Both the position numbers and the translations under genes were made by a program. Below the pieces are notes generated by a model that had not been told where the DNA came from, ran no database searches, and saw nothing but the letters and a program-made list of their open reading frames with translations. 64,000 bases of DNA from a virus, in IMG/VR virus record IMGVR_UViG_3300040801_002290, positions 1 through 64,000 of that record; one strand, given 5' to 3'. Position 1 is the stretch's first letter. Every line of letters starts with the position of its first letter. Positions 35,988 to 44,738 of the stretch are shown here, in pieces.

Positions 35988-36535
35988 AGAGCCACGACAG
36001 CATTTTCGATGTTGAGGCAGACATGATAGTAAACCCAGTAAACTGTAAAGGCATCTCTGGTAAGGGATTGGCCTTGGAATTTAAGCATAAGTTTCCAGTG
36101 TGTCAGGCTAAATACGAGGAAATATGCAGGAGGGAAATATACATTAATGACCCAACTGGAACAAGGCGAAAGGTTCCAGCATTTAGACCGGGAGATATAC
36201 TTCACTTCATAGAGATAAGCAGAGATAGAATACCCAAGAATATAGCTGAAATGTCCCCCGAAGAGATTGATGGGCTACTTAGCAAGAGGCAGCACATAGT
36301 GTATCTGCCAACCAAAAATCACTGGAAGAACCCCTCTAAGTACGAATATGTGAGGGCCGGTCTAAAGTCCCTAAGGCAACTTTTGGATAAGGAAGGTCTA
36401 GAGGGAGTTCAGACCATAGCCATTCCAGCTTTGGGATGTGGTCTCGGTGGACTTAACTGGGAAGAGGTAAAGACTATTATTTTGGAGGAGTTGGGAAATA
36501 GCGGAAAAACTTTGATTCTATTTCCTCCAAAGTGA
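35963..36535 (+). CDS. Macro-domain protein, DarG-like
   Basis: It has 190 residues. DMIVNPVNCKGISGKGLALEFKHKFP matches the ligand loop of DarG/TARG1-type macro domains (NxVNxxGxMGKGIALxFK), and IAIPALGCGLGGLNWEEV matches the second phosphate loop. DarG removes ADP-ribose that DarT toxins place on DNA. A phage copy would neutralise DarTG defence, which targets phage replication. Sir2/other ADP-ribose targets are alternatives. No DarT-like gene is seen here. Confidence 0.88.
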   Translation: MDDRLDVIESHDSIFDVEADMIVNPVNCKGISGKGLALEFKHKFPVCQAKYEEICRREIYINDPTGTRRKVPAFRPGDILHFIEISRDRIPKNIAEMSPEEIDGLLSKRQHIVYLPTKNHWKNPSKYEYVRAGLKSLRQLLDKEGLEGVQTIAIPALGCGLGGLNWEEVKTIILEELGNSGKTLILFPPK

Positions 36536-36561
36536 CTTCGTTTTGTTCTGGTGGCCTTTGG

Positions 36562-36567
36562 TATAAT
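36562..36567 (+). promoter_or_regulatory. Extended -10 promoter, leaderless start
   Basis: TGGTATAAT (extended -10) is followed after 5 nt by ATG 36573. The -35 region is weak. Confidence 0.6.
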
Positions 36568-36572
36568 GTGAC

Positions 36573-36764
36573 ATGCCAAAGCAACCAGAAGACCTAGCTC
36601 TCATCATGCAGAACTTAATCAACGACGAAGACCTAGACCATCTCTCTCTAAAGGATTTAAGAAATATTCTCTTAAACATACAGCCTGTAATAAACTCCGA
36701 AGACGAAGAGTCGGAAGAGGATGAGGCACTAGAGGAAGAAGAAATAAGAAGATACGTACTTTAG
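36573..36764 (+). CDS. Small acidic protein, leaderless, 63 residues
   Basis: MPKQPEDLALIMQNLINDEDLDHLSLKDL followed by an acidic tail (SEEDEALEEEEIRRYVL). Its ATG lies 5 nt after the -10 box. It ends 9 nt before the next gene. Function is unknown. Confidence 0.75.
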   Translation: MPKQPEDLALIMQNLINDEDLDHLSLKDLRNILLNIQPVINSEDEESEEDEALEEEEIRRYVL

Positions 36765-36773
36765 GAGCCTATA

Positions 36774-37679
36774 ATGGCTGACAGATTTGTAAGAGCAATA
36801 CCAAAAACTGTAGACACATTACTTTTGGGTGAAAGATACCCGAAATTAATTCTATCTCCCGAGGGAGACCTGGTTATAACTGATGTTTCGGAAGAAAGCT
36901 TTCTTTCCGGGCTAGACGGGTCAACTCCCGCTATAGAACCCTCTGACGACCTACCTGTTACTTTGGGAGTAGACTTTGACACCTGTATCTTTCTTTCATA
37001 TGCAAACAAGAACACGATAGTTAAAAGAAAGATTCCCGCCCCTGAATTAACGGACGGGGGGCTGTCTGGTGGGAGTCCAATTTTGTCGTGGACTAATGCT
37101 TTTGATATCCCCACCCTTATTTATAGAACAGATATTTACTTAACCGGCGCTCCAGCAACAGAATTCACGCTCATTGCTCAAATTCCAGGAACATCCACCC
37201 CAGGAGGAACAGTAGAGTACACAGATTCTTCTATCACACTCGCAGATGAGAATGATTCCGTATCCTATCTTGTAAAGAACAGGAATGGGTCTTCCAATAT
37301 AATAGAATTTACTGGTGAAATTATAGCTGAACTTACAGTTGTGTCTACAAACCCACTAGCGGGAGGTAACATTAACTTCGACTTCTTTGGTGGAACACAG
37401 AGTACTCCCATAGTAGTTACTTTCAGTGAAAATATTTCTGCTGTCAATACAAACCTTATAACCTTAGACACTAATACCACACCAGCGGATTTATCGGGTG
37501 CGGATTTTGACGTGGTTGGAAACACCCTTACCATTGACAACGCATCTTCGATTCCTGGAGCAACAGATGAATTTACTCTTACTATACCGCCAGGAGCAAT
37601 TGAAGGAGACCCAAGTGGAGCATTACTAAATTCGGATTTTGTTGTTGTTTTTGTTGGAGTAGGAACCAGCCCATTTTAA
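36774..37679 (+). CDS. Probable virion protein with Ig-like (Big_5/SbsA) domain
   Basis: It has 301 residues. The N-terminal about 190 are beta-rich and resemble phage structural proteins. The C-terminal about 105 (VVSTNPLAGGNINFDFFGG...VVTFSENISAVNTNLI...FDVVGNTLTID) match the Ig-like fold of SbsA/Big_5, common on phage surfaces for weak carbohydrate or cell contact. Its place among non-structural genes is unusual, so assignment to the virion is inferred. Confidence 0.72.
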   Translation: MADRFVRAIPKTVDTLLLGERYPKLILSPEGDLVITDVSEESFLSGLDGSTPAIEPSDDLPVTLGVDFDTCIFLSYANKNTIVKRKIPAPELTDGGLSGGSPILSWTNAFDIPTLIYRTDIYLTGAPATEFTLIAQIPGTSTPGGTVEYTDSSITLADENDSVSYLVKNRNGSSNIIEFTGEIIAELTVVSTNPLAGGNINFDFFGGTQSTPIVVTFSENISAVNTNLITLDTNTTPADLSGADFDVVGNTLTIDNASSIPGATDEFTLTIPPGAIEGDPSGALLNSDFVVVFVGVGTSPF

Positions 37680-37730
37680 TGTGGTAAAAAGAATTAATGT
37701 CCCAGACCCCCAAAACCCAAGCCCACCTAC

Positions 37731-37767
37731 CTCTCTCGGCATTCATCTGAATGCTCGGGAGAGTTTT
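37731..37767 (+). terminator. Terminator before phoH
   Basis: CTCTCTCGGCATTCA pairs with TGAATGCTCGGGAGAG (one bulge), followed by TTTT. It closes the transcript of the Ig-domain gene. Confidence 0.82.
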
Positions 37768-37784
37768 GCTATATTGGAGACCCA

Positions 37785-38447
37785 ATGAAGAAAGGAATTA
37801 GCATTCTAACCGTTTTGAAAAAGTACGAGCTTAACGAAAAGCAAATGCTTGCAGTCGAAGCAATCAGAAACAACAAAATAGTTGTTCTGAGGGGCAGAGC
37901 AGGAGTAGCCAAAAGCTTCACTTCTGTCTATGCTGCCATGAAGTTGCTATCGGATAAAACGGTTGAAAGGATTGCTATCACAAGGCCCCAGATTGCAACA
38001 GAGAAAATGGGCTTTCTTCCAGGGGAGATAGAGGACAAGTTTGACCCCTACCTCTCCCCACTAATCAGTTTCTTCAATAAATTCGGAGATGCGGGAAATA
38101 ATACCTTTAACTCTTTGGTAGTAGCGGAAAAAATTAGAAGGGCTCCCATTGCCTTCATGCGTGGAAGCACAATCGAAGACGAGATTATGATTGTGGACGA
38201 AGCCCAAAATATCTCCCCAGAGCAGATGCTTATGATTCTAACCAGAATTGGAAGGGGAGGGAAAATAGTTATTAATGGTGACGAGATGCAGGACGATTTG
38301 AACGCTGGATTCACGGGACTGGATTACGTAATTGCTCTTTCCAAGAGACTCCCTTACATCCAATGCGTCGAGTTGACTGAAAATATGAGAGACGATATCA
38401 TTAACGATATTGTAGAAAATTGGCTGCCACCGTCTGCAAACGCTTGA
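37785..38447 (+). CDS. phoH: PhoH-like ATPase
   Basis: It has 220 residues. GRAGVAKSFTS is Walker A (AGxGKS with Ala in place of Gly), TRPQIATEKMGFLPGE and KFDPYLSPLISFF are PhoH hallmarks, and IMIVDEAQN is Walker B. PhoH is an RNA helicase-like ATPase common in phages; its role may be in RNA metabolism. GGAG precedes the ATG. The P-loop substitution is noted but the fold is clear. Confidence 0.92.
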   Translation: MKKGISILTVLKKYELNEKQMLAVEAIRNNKIVVLRGRAGVAKSFTSVYAAMKLLSDKTVERIAITRPQIATEKMGFLPGEIEDKFDPYLSPLISFFNKFGDAGNNTFNSLVVAEKIRRAPIAFMRGSTIEDEIMIVDEAQNISPEQMLMILTRIGRGGKIVINGDEMQDDLNAGFTGLDYVIALSKRLPYIQCVELTENMRDDIINDIVENWLPPSANA

Positions 38448-38472
38448 TTTTAGTTCTTTAAAGGGGTATAAT
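38444..38472 (+). promoter_or_regulatory. Sigma-70-like promoter, plus strand
   Basis: TTGATT (38444-38449), 17 nt, TATAAT (38467-38472). It overlaps the phoH stop and drives the small genes from 38558. Confidence 0.8.
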
Positions 38473-38511
38473 GTGAGGGAAGTCCTACAAAAGGGCTTCT
38501 CTCATGTTTTT
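38473..38511 (+). terminator. Hairpin/attenuator after phoH
   Basis: GTGAGGGAAGTCC can pair with GGGCTTCTCTCAT, followed by GTTTTTC. It begins right after the -10 box, so it ends phoH transcripts and may attenuate or protect the new one. Confidence 0.65.
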
Positions 38512-38557
38512 CATATGTGCTGAGAGTACAATGGGCACACAGTAAGAGGAGAGCAAA

Positions 38558-38920
38558 ATGATTCAATTTAAACTATCTAAGAGAACCGAGTCTCTAAAGC
38601 CCTATCTACAGGAGTTGCTACTATACAGCGGTATTAGCAACGTAACCGTGGAAGTCGGGTCCGAAAAAACTAGAGAAGACACCTTATTCATCAACGAGAA
38701 TGAGTGCGACAGTCTTGAGGATGTACTAGCTAAGTTTGCACTGGCTATATACGACGAAAGAGTACACAATAAGTGCCTAAAATCTTCTGTCGTGTCATTG
38801 TCTGCTAAGCACGGTAAGTCGGCTGAGAAAATAGCCTCCGTAATAGAACGGGCTATAGAGCCGACCTCTTTCTTTACGCTGGAAAGGTACCCAATCAATG
38901 CTACACATCAAAACGGATGA
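38558..38920 (+). CDS. Hypothetical protein, 120 residues
   Basis: MIQFKLSKRTESLKPYLQELLLYSGISNVTVEVGS, mixed alpha/beta, AGGAGAGCAAA upstream. Its 3' end overlaps the next gene. No recognised domain. Confidence 0.8.
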   Translation: MIQFKLSKRTESLKPYLQELLLYSGISNVTVEVGSEKTREDTLFINENECDSLEDVLAKFALAIYDERVHNKCLKSSVVSLSAKHGKSAEKIASVIERAIEPTSFFTLERYPINATHQNG

Positions 38921-39341
38921 ATCAATCTGGGAATATTCTGGCAAAGAAAACTTCATAGTACTCCCAATAACAAAACATGTAAGAAAAGATGGCGGTTTGG
39001 TGTTTGTAAACGACGAGACCAAAGAGGCATCAGAGAAGTTCCCTGACTTGCAAAAGGTCTGGGGGTACTTCGTTGAGAATGGTATTCATGTACCCACCTA
39101 CAGGAGAAGTAACCTTAACCTCATTGGAGCAGTAGACAGAAACCATTACGCTTCAAATCCAGATGAGGAAACCGTAGAGCAGTCTCTATACTTACTGAAA
39201 GAGACCTCTGATAATAACCCCAATTACCTGTTTTATCTACAAGGCCCGTTGGGTGGAGACAAGTTCTCGGAGTTAAATTACAAAATACTGAACAGCGATA
39301 GGTTCATTCTTTTGGAAAGGGTAGAAAATGTTGAAGTGTGA
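38898..39341 (+). CDS. Hypothetical protein, 147 residues
   Basis: MLHIKTDESIWEYSGKENFIVLPITKHVRKDGGLVF. The C-terminal half (LNLIGAVDRNHYASNPDEE ... FYLQGPLGGDKFSELNYKIL) looks like a Rossmann-type edge but is not assignable. It overlaps both neighbours. Function is unknown. Confidence 0.8.
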   Translation: MLHIKTDESIWEYSGKENFIVLPITKHVRKDGGLVFVNDETKEASEKFPDLQKVWGYFVENGIHVPTYRRSNLNLIGAVDRNHYASNPDEETVEQSLYLLKETSDNNPNYLFYLQGPLGGDKFSELNYKILNSDRFILLERVENVEV

Positions 39342-39774
39342 GGTTTGCGGAAAAGAGTTTGAGAAGAAAAACACCAGGGGCAGGCCACCGAAAATTTGTT
39401 ACTCCTGTAAAGGCAAGGTAGAGGAGCGGCATAAGCAGAACCGTGAAGCCAGAGAAAAGGCTGGGGATAACGGGCTGACTGTGGTACCAGTGTTCGAAAA
39501 GATTTCTTCCCCGGAAAACCTATCCCGTGGAGACTTGGTTTATGCTCTTCCGACATTCACGGAGAAGGATATCATTCGTAGAAGGTTTGCTATGGAGTAC
39601 AAGGTACTATCCATAGACGGACTTATGGTAGAGGTAGTGAGAAACATAAAGTCTAGCTACAAGCAGTACCCGGTAGAAGTAGATTTTTCTCGTCTGTATC
39701 AGAAGTCTGGGGTCGAGTATCTAGACATTGGCTCAGATAATGTTATAATGGAAACCGAAGGGATTGATGAATAG
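39328..39774 (+). CDS. Zinc-finger protein, 148 residues
   Basis: MLKCEVCGKEFEKKNTRGRPPKICYSCKG gives a CxxC...CxxC zinc finger at the N-terminus, with a basic RGRPPK AT-hook-like patch between the pairs. The remainder is beta-rich (GDLVYALPTF, YKVLSIDGLMVEVV). Probably DNA- or RNA-binding. Confidence 0.82.
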   Translation: MLKCEVCGKEFEKKNTRGRPPKICYSCKGKVEERHKQNREAREKAGDNGLTVVPVFEKISSPENLSRGDLVYALPTFTEKDIIRRRFAMEYKVLSIDGLMVEVVRNIKSSYKQYPVEVDFSRLYQKSGVEYLDIGSDNVIMETEGIDE

Positions 39775-40079
39775 TGGAAAATAATCAACCAGATTTTGTA
39801 TTTAACCTAGCCATTCCGGTCTTTAAGCCGTCAGAGCAAGAAGTCGAAGTAATGTCAGACCCAAGAAACGTGGAGCCATTCTTTAGTAAGCTCCTGGAAG
39901 AGGGTTACCTTACTCCGGAAGAATTGGCTGCTTTTATCAGGTTTGCTCTACAGGTATCGGGTGTAACGCCATTCCTGTTGGACGAGTTCCTAAAAACCTA
40001 CAGACAGCATGGAGTGGAGGCGACCAAAAAGGTAGACATTCTAAAGCCTACCGGACCCAAAATAATTGTACCAGGATAA
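39774..40079 (+). CDS. Hypothetical protein, 101 residues
   Basis: GTG start at 39774 overlapping the upstream stop; MENNQPDFVFNLAIPVFKPSEQEVEV, helical middle (SKLLEEGYLTPEELAAFIRFALQVSG). No domain recognised. Confidence 0.78.
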   Translation: MENNQPDFVFNLAIPVFKPSEQEVEVMSDPRNVEPFFSKLLEEGYLTPEELAAFIRFALQVSGVTPFLLDEFLKTYRQHGVEATKKVDILKPTGPKIIVPG

Positions 40080-40089
40080 GGAGGTAGAC

Positions 40090-40410
40090 ATGCTTAGGAC
40101 CCAGGACTATTATAGACATCATGTATCCAGGGTTACTAGAAACCGAAACCACCTTTGGAATGATTCCAAAAGAGAAGAGTACTTTAACTCAGTCTCTAAG
40201 GGAAAAGAATTCTACATAATAGGGTATCCTGAATCTACCACTAGATTCTCTAAAACCAAACCGTTTGATTGTGGTGTGCCTGGATGCCCGTGCTGCCACG
40301 AAGATAAACTAAAGAAGCGCCGCTTTTGTATAAACGACGCTGCTGTTAGTAAATTTTTAGATGAATGGGGCGTTGAGACTCCGGAAGAATTCCTTACAAA
40401 TCAATTTTAA
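40090..40410 (+). CDS. Small Cys-rich protein, 106 residues
   Basis: ATG 40090 follows AAGGAGGTAGAC, a strong site. The protein (MLRTQDYYRHHVSRVTRN...) contains CGVPGCPCCH followed by CINDAAV, suggesting zinc binding. It overlaps the convergent HD gene by 17 nt. Confidence 0.8.
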   Translation: MLRTQDYYRHHVSRVTRNRNHLWNDSKREEYFNSVSKGKEFYIIGYPESTTRFSKTKPFDCGVPGCPCCHEDKLKKRRFCINDAAVSKFLDEWGVETPEEFLTNQF

Positions 40411-40942
40411 CACTTTCTCTACTGCCGATGTAATCAATGAGTTGAAAAATCATCGGCAGTTTTTTATTGCTTTGTAAAAGTTTATTCGGGCTAAACCTAC
40501 CTAAATGAGAGGAAACGCATTCCATAATCTCATCGTATACCCTCTTCTCTATAAACCTATCAGCATCTGCGTTGAACGGAAACATATATTCTACATATAC
40601 AGGGTGCAGAGGGTCGGTGTAATTTAGAGTTCTGGGTGGTATACCCCTAGAAAAGGAATCGTGCAATATACACGCGGAAATTAGAACATCCCTCTCCCAA
40701 GCATTGAGATTATAAAATCTAACCATATGCTCTGTAAGACGAATTAATCTTCTTACATGCAGGACCAACCCACCAGGCTGTCTTTCATCTTTGGGATGAT
40801 ATTTGCTGTTACTGGCAGGGACCTCCCAAAAGTAGTCTGGGAATCTGTCTATTGAGGAGATTAGAAACTTCTTTATGTTTCCATCTGTCAGCTTTTCAAG
40901 CTCTCCCTCTATGTGGAGCTTGCTTATCTCTCTTAGTTCCAT
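40394..40942 (-). CDS. HD-domain hydrolase
   Basis: It has 182 residues from ATG 40940-40942 after AAAGGTTAAC. GGLVLHVRRLIRLTEHM then ACILHDSFSRG give the H...HD motif, with a downstream VSSHLGRF as an extra metal ligand. HD hydrolases cleave nucleotides or cyclic nucleotides. The substrate is unknown. It is downstream of terminase. Confidence 0.82.
   Translation of the reverse strand: MELREISKLHIEGELEKLTDGNIKKFLISSIDRFPDYFWEVPASNSKYHPKDERQPGGLVLHVRRLIRLTEHMVRFYNLNAWERDVLISACILHDSFSRGIPPRTLNYTDPLHPVYVEYMFPFNADADRFIEKRVYDEIMECVSSHLGRFSPNKLLQSNKKLPMIFQLIDYIGSRESVKIDL
40421..40465 (+). terminator. Plus-strand terminator inside the HD gene
   Basis: ACTGCCGATG and CATCGGCAGT form a perfect 10-bp stem with a 20-nt loop, followed by TTTTT. 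It stops the plus-strand block and is embedded in the coding region of the convergent gene. Confidence 0.85.
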
Positions 40943-40952
40943 GTTAACCTTT

Positions 40953-42884
40953 CTATAAGTCATTGAATGGAAGAACGTCAGAAAGGCGCAGTGTTTTTCC
41001 GGACTCTTTTAGTGTTCTCCAGGAGCCTAAGCCTGTGGTCATAGAATTTAGAGACTCCTGATAGGCTGCCTTATCGTCTTCTGTGGCAACTTTATTCTTT
41101 ATTCTTTGTTCTACATTGTTAGTTGCAGAAGTTCCAGCACCCAAAACATCTCTGTAGGGCCACTCATACTTCAAGATTCTAACCATTCTAGCTAGAGCAT
41201 CGCTAATATCTTTTGTCTGCCCCTCTATGTGGTCTATCTTAGGGGGATTTTTCGTTCTATCTTCTCTAAGGTTTCTTAGCTCCTCATAAACAATAGGATG
41301 CCATGGGAAGTCTATTCCACCGTTAGATTCTTTGGTACCTTTTCCGTTAGAGGGAGGAGCTTCACCAAAAATAGCATCCCTAAGAGCGGTATAGTCTTTG
41401 TAGTCTACAATACTTCTGTCATAGACTATCACGTTCTTATACGTTTTTGAAATCCACTGTGTTAGAGAAATGCTATTCCAACCATCGAAGGAAAAGATTC
41501 TTATATTATAACCCATTCTTTCCTTAAGTTTCTTTATTAGATTCTCAACCGCAACCATCTGCACTTGTCCCTCTTCGAACATTCTGCCCGTAAATCTAAA
41601 GGCAAAGTCGATAACGGGTCTTACGTACTTTCTTCCATCCTCGTCGGTTATCATCTCTCGGTGACCAAGACATATTCCATAACCGTCTCCACCATTGGCT
41701 TCGCTTCCAAGGGCTGGGTCTCCGGTTAGAACGTAATAGAAGTTTGGGTTACCGTACTCTTTAATGGGAATGTCATAAGGGTCTAAAACCTGTAGGACAT
41801 CGTTGGAGTCTTTATATTGAGATTCAGACATGGGGGCGGCTCTCCACTCATCGTGGGATTCCTTATTCCACCATAATTCGCTTCCCACCGGCTGGGGGTC
41901 ATAGGGAAGTGGCCAGTCAATAATCCACGGCCTAGTCACATTCATGGCATTCTTTATTCTTCTCTGGTCTTTTAGCCAAGAGTCAACGAAGGAGCCAGAA
42001 TCCTCAGAGCCATACATACAGGCAGCCTTCTCTGGGTTTTCGTTGTAGTAGGTTTGGAAGTCGTCTTTGGACAGAATTGGGTGAAATTCCCAAGACGCAT
42101 AACGTTTTGCGTAAACGTGGTCAAGCCCTCTAGCTTTACTGTAATACTCCATAATCTTACCTGAGGAACCTACATACCTCCGGTAAGAGATTACCATAAT
42201 CTTTTCTTTACCACGAAATCTGGACTGGGAGGAAGTACGAAGAGTGTTTACAATCTTCTCTACTCCGTGGAATTCAACATCATCAACCTCGTCTGCAAGA
42301 GCCATTAAAACGTCGTATCCTTCGATACCACCGGCCCTACTGTTTGCAGAGATAATATGAATATTCTGAGGGAAAGTGATGCTGCTTGCCTGAATGTCAT
42401 TAACTGGGTCAAAGCCAAAGTTCTTAAAAGCTTTGTTACCAGAGGCTCGGATAATATTCTTTAGTGGTTCGAAGAAGTTATCCTGAGCCTGCTTAGCGTT
42501 AATAGCAACGTTGATGAATGTTAAAGCCTTAGCCCGGTTATGGTTAAGGTATTTGTGAGCATCATACATGCATAGAAGCTTATATGCTGCGTAAAGGAAA
42601 AGAATACCGGAAGACCAGTTCTTTCCCCCACCCTTACCTACGAAAAGGACAAAGAAGTTTATTCCATTTTCGAAGTCAGAAGCTTTCTCAATGAATTCCT
42701 TCTGAGCCTCAGACATTCCCCACATCCCCTGATTTAGATAATCCGGGCTGTATACAAATGTCTCAAGGTCAACTGGCTCTATTCTATAAACCTCACCAGA
42801 GGCTTCCTTTACGGCGTGTTCTCCACGACGCATAAGATTACCCCACTCGGAAGTCGCCTTAAAAGCCTCCTTCTTCTTAGGCAT
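40953..42884 (-). CDS. terL: Terminase large subunit
   Basis: It has 643 residues. Walker A is FVGKGGGKNWSSG, Walker B is ALADEVDD, and the C-terminal RNase H-like nuclease shows TGDPALG and FDGWNS acidic residues. Length and order fit TerL, the motor that packages DNA and cuts concatemers. Its ATG overlaps the stop of the upstream small helix-turn-helix gene. Confidence 0.92.
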   Translation of the reverse strand: MPKKKEAFKATSEWGNLMRRGEHAVKEASGEVYRIEPVDLETFVYSPDYLNQGMWGMSEAQKEFIEKASDFENGINFFVLFVGKGGGKNWSSGILFLYAAYKLLCMYDAHKYLNHNRAKALTFINVAINAKQAQDNFFEPLKNIIRASGNKAFKNFGFDPVNDIQASSITFPQNIHIISANSRAGGIEGYDVLMALADEVDDVEFHGVEKIVNTLRTSSQSRFRGKEKIMVISYRRYVGSSGKIMEYYSKARGLDHVYAKRYASWEFHPILSKDDFQTYYNENPEKAACMYGSEDSGSFVDSWLKDQRRIKNAMNVTRPWIIDWPLPYDPQPVGSELWWNKESHDEWRAAPMSESQYKDSNDVLQVLDPYDIPIKEYGNPNFYYVLTGDPALGSEANGGDGYGICLGHREMITDEDGRKYVRPVIDFAFRFTGRMFEEGQVQMVAVENLIKKLKERMGYNIRIFSFDGWNSISLTQWISKTYKNVIVYDRSIVDYKDYTALRDAIFGEAPPSNGKGTKESNGGIDFPWHPIVYEELRNLREDRTKNPPKIDHIEGQTKDISDALARMVRILKYEWPYRDVLGAGTSATNNVEQRIKNKVATEDDKAAYQESLNSMTTGLGSWRTLKESGKTLRLSDVLPFNDL

Positions 42885-43555
42885 TAGTTAACCTCTTCTA
42901 AAGTCCTGCTTGCTATCTTGCCACCATCTGAGTCCCAGTAAAACATAACGTCTTGACTAGATAGAGACTCAAGGACTCTCTTGGCTTCTGGGTCCGCGTC
43001 TAAAGCCCTCTGAATTTTTCTATAAAGGGTTGGGTCCTCTTGCCTTAGTATGTCTGTTACTACCTTAACGTAGGACACCTCACGCTGCACATCAAGCACT
43101 TGAGAGAATAGGCTAATGTACCCCTCAAGGTGTTTCTGAGCCCCGGCGACAAGACTGGCCATCTTCTGTGCGTTGGAGTACCACTGAGACAGAAGAGCGG
43201 CGTTTTCTCCCTTGTTTAGTGCTTCGATTCCCTCTTCCGAGATTACCTTAGCAATTTTTTCCCTAAGCATCTCTGAGACAATACCAGTAAAAGCCAACTC
43301 CTTAGCAGAATGGTGAACACTCTGAAAGTAGTAGCTTATGACATTTAGGGGGTTAAAGTCATCAGACATGGCAAGAGCTTCAAGCTTCTCGTCATTAAAG
43401 TTTTTTAGTTTGTGGTCTCTTAAAAACCTATATACCTGGGTATAGGGTACCTGTAAGTCTTCTGAAATCTGCTTTTGATTATAACCTTTTATATAAAACA
43501 ACTCTAAAACTTTGTCTGTTAAGTTTCTTTCTACTAATTCTTTGTGACGCATCAT
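42884..43555 (-). CDS. Helix-turn-helix protein, candidate small terminase
   Basis: It has 223 residues. The N-terminus has a helix-turn-helix (KGYNQKQISEDLQVPYTQVYRFLRDH), the rest is helical with a coiled oligomerisation region. Direct coupling to terL and this build suit a small terminase subunit, which recognises DNA and stimulates TerL. No sequence match is claimed. Confidence 0.68.
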   Translation of the reverse strand: MMRHKELVERNLTDKVLELFYIKGYNQKQISEDLQVPYTQVYRFLRDHKLKNFNDEKLEALAMSDDFNPLNVISYYFQSVHHSAKELAFTGIVSEMLREKIAKVISEEGIEALNKGENAALLSQWYSNAQKMASLVAGAQKHLEGYISLFSQVLDVQREVSYVKVVTDILRQEDPTLYRKIQRALDADPEAKRVLESLSSQDVMFYWDSDGGKIASRTLEEVN

Positions 43556-43920
43556 CTATCTCCTGGGGTGTTGACTCCACAAACCCAATGTCTTTTTCCC
43601 TCGTTAGATGACGGCACCAGTTCAAATACTAACTCATTCTCCTTCTCAACAATCTTGTTAACTCTCCAAGTGGTAAGCCACTCGGCAAAAGAAAAGGTGT
43701 CACCTATATCTAACCATCTGAAATCTTCTACATTCAAGTATTGAACATTGAAGTTCTCTTCCAACCCTCTTTCTTTGATTTCGTATTTTATGAATCTTCT
43801 GAGGTTTGAGTAATGTACGTTATATTTTTCAGCTATCTCGCTCATGTTCATCTCACGCTCAAGATAGTCTTTCATTATTAACTCTGAAAATGGCCTAAGC
43901 TTCTTAAATCTTCCGTTCAC
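43552..43920 (-). CDS. Helix-turn-helix protein, 122 residues
   Basis: MNGRFKKLRPFSELIMKDYLEREMNMSEIAEKYNVHYSNLRRFI has a helix-turn-helix; the C-terminal part is beta-rich (WLTTWRVNKIVEKENELVFELV). Likely DNA-binding, perhaps part of packaging or transcription control. Confidence 0.78.
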   Translation of the reverse strand: MNGRFKKLRPFSELIMKDYLEREMNMSEIAEKYNVHYSNLRRFIKYEIKERGLEENFNVQYLNVEDFRWLDIGDTFSFAEWLTTWRVNKIVEKENELVFELVPSSNEGKRHWVCGVNTPGDR

Positions 43921-44731
43921 CTATAATCACGCTCCCTGGTGGGAGTTTCGCGCCTTTGGACAGGGTTACATTCTCGACTGTAGCCTCCAAAGCAATGGTG
44001 TCCTCAATAGATATTCCATCTAGATAGGCATCCATAACAAAGGAACTGGTCACTCTGGAATTTATTACTTCCGTTGTTCCAAGAATGACAGTCCCCGGAG
44101 AGATATAAGAGTTCTCTACTCTAACATTTTTCCCAATGAAGCAAGGTCCACACACTGTAGAATCTCTAGACACATTTTCCGAAAGTATTATCGGATTTCC
44201 GTAAGTCCTGGCAGTAACTCCGACAGATTGTATAGACAGGTTCTCTACTAAATCCTGATTGAGCCTTAAGTAGTTCTCCTCTGTTAAATTGACAAAGTTT
44301 TTAAACCCGTCAAATTCCTCTGGCGCGGCTAGTTCCTGCCCCCTCTTTAGGTATCCACCAATTACTCCCCGATTTGTGAATAGTTTTTCGGGGTTCTGCT
44401 TTAAGTGGGAGATGTCCTGGTCAAAAAAATCTCCCAACATCAAAGAAAAGAGTCCGGTTATAAAAACCAGTTCATAATCTCTTTTCTGAGAAGTCGAGAG
44501 TTGATTTATTACATCGCCAGAATAAAAGCTGAAATTGGAAGAGTTCTCTATATGCGGTTCCCAGGAGGAGGGAAGAAAAATAGTATAATCCTCATCCAGA
44601 ATTATACTATTCCTCACCACGCCTGTGCCTAGAAAAGACAATAGATTAGAGGACAAGAACGGAATCTCAAATTCCGGTCTCTGAAAGAAATTTATTAAAG
44701 CACTGTCTGATTCGTAAATAAAAACCTTCAT
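43904..44731 (-). CDS. Left-handed beta-helix protein, leaderless
   Basis: It has 275 residues. The C-terminal about 100 show hexapeptide-like turns (STVCGPCFIGKNVRVENSYISPGTVILG) typical of left-handed beta-helix acyltransferases or the GlmU C-terminus. The N-terminal part is unassigned (MKVFIYESDSALINFFQ). A sigma-70-like -10 box ends 7 nt before the ATG. Its ligand or enzyme activity is unknown. Confidence 0.75.
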   Translation of the reverse strand: MKVFIYESDSALINFFQRPEFEIPFLSSNLLSFLGTGVVRNSIILDEDYTIFLPSSWEPHIENSSNFSFYSGDVINQLSTSQKRDYELVFITGLFSLMLGDFFDQDISHLKQNPEKLFTNRGVIGGYLKRGQELAAPEEFDGFKNFVNLTEENYLRLNQDLVENLSIQSVGVTARTYGNPIILSENVSRDSTVCGPCFIGKNVRVENSYISPGTVILGTTEVINSRVTSSFVMDAYLDGISIEDTIALEATVENVTLSKGAKLPPGSVIIGERKI

Positions 44732-44738
44732 ACTTGTA

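Noticed and set aside
40500-40520. CTCAT-like sequence inside the HD gene
   Set aside because: The first half-site and the -10 box are missing, and it lies within coding sequence.
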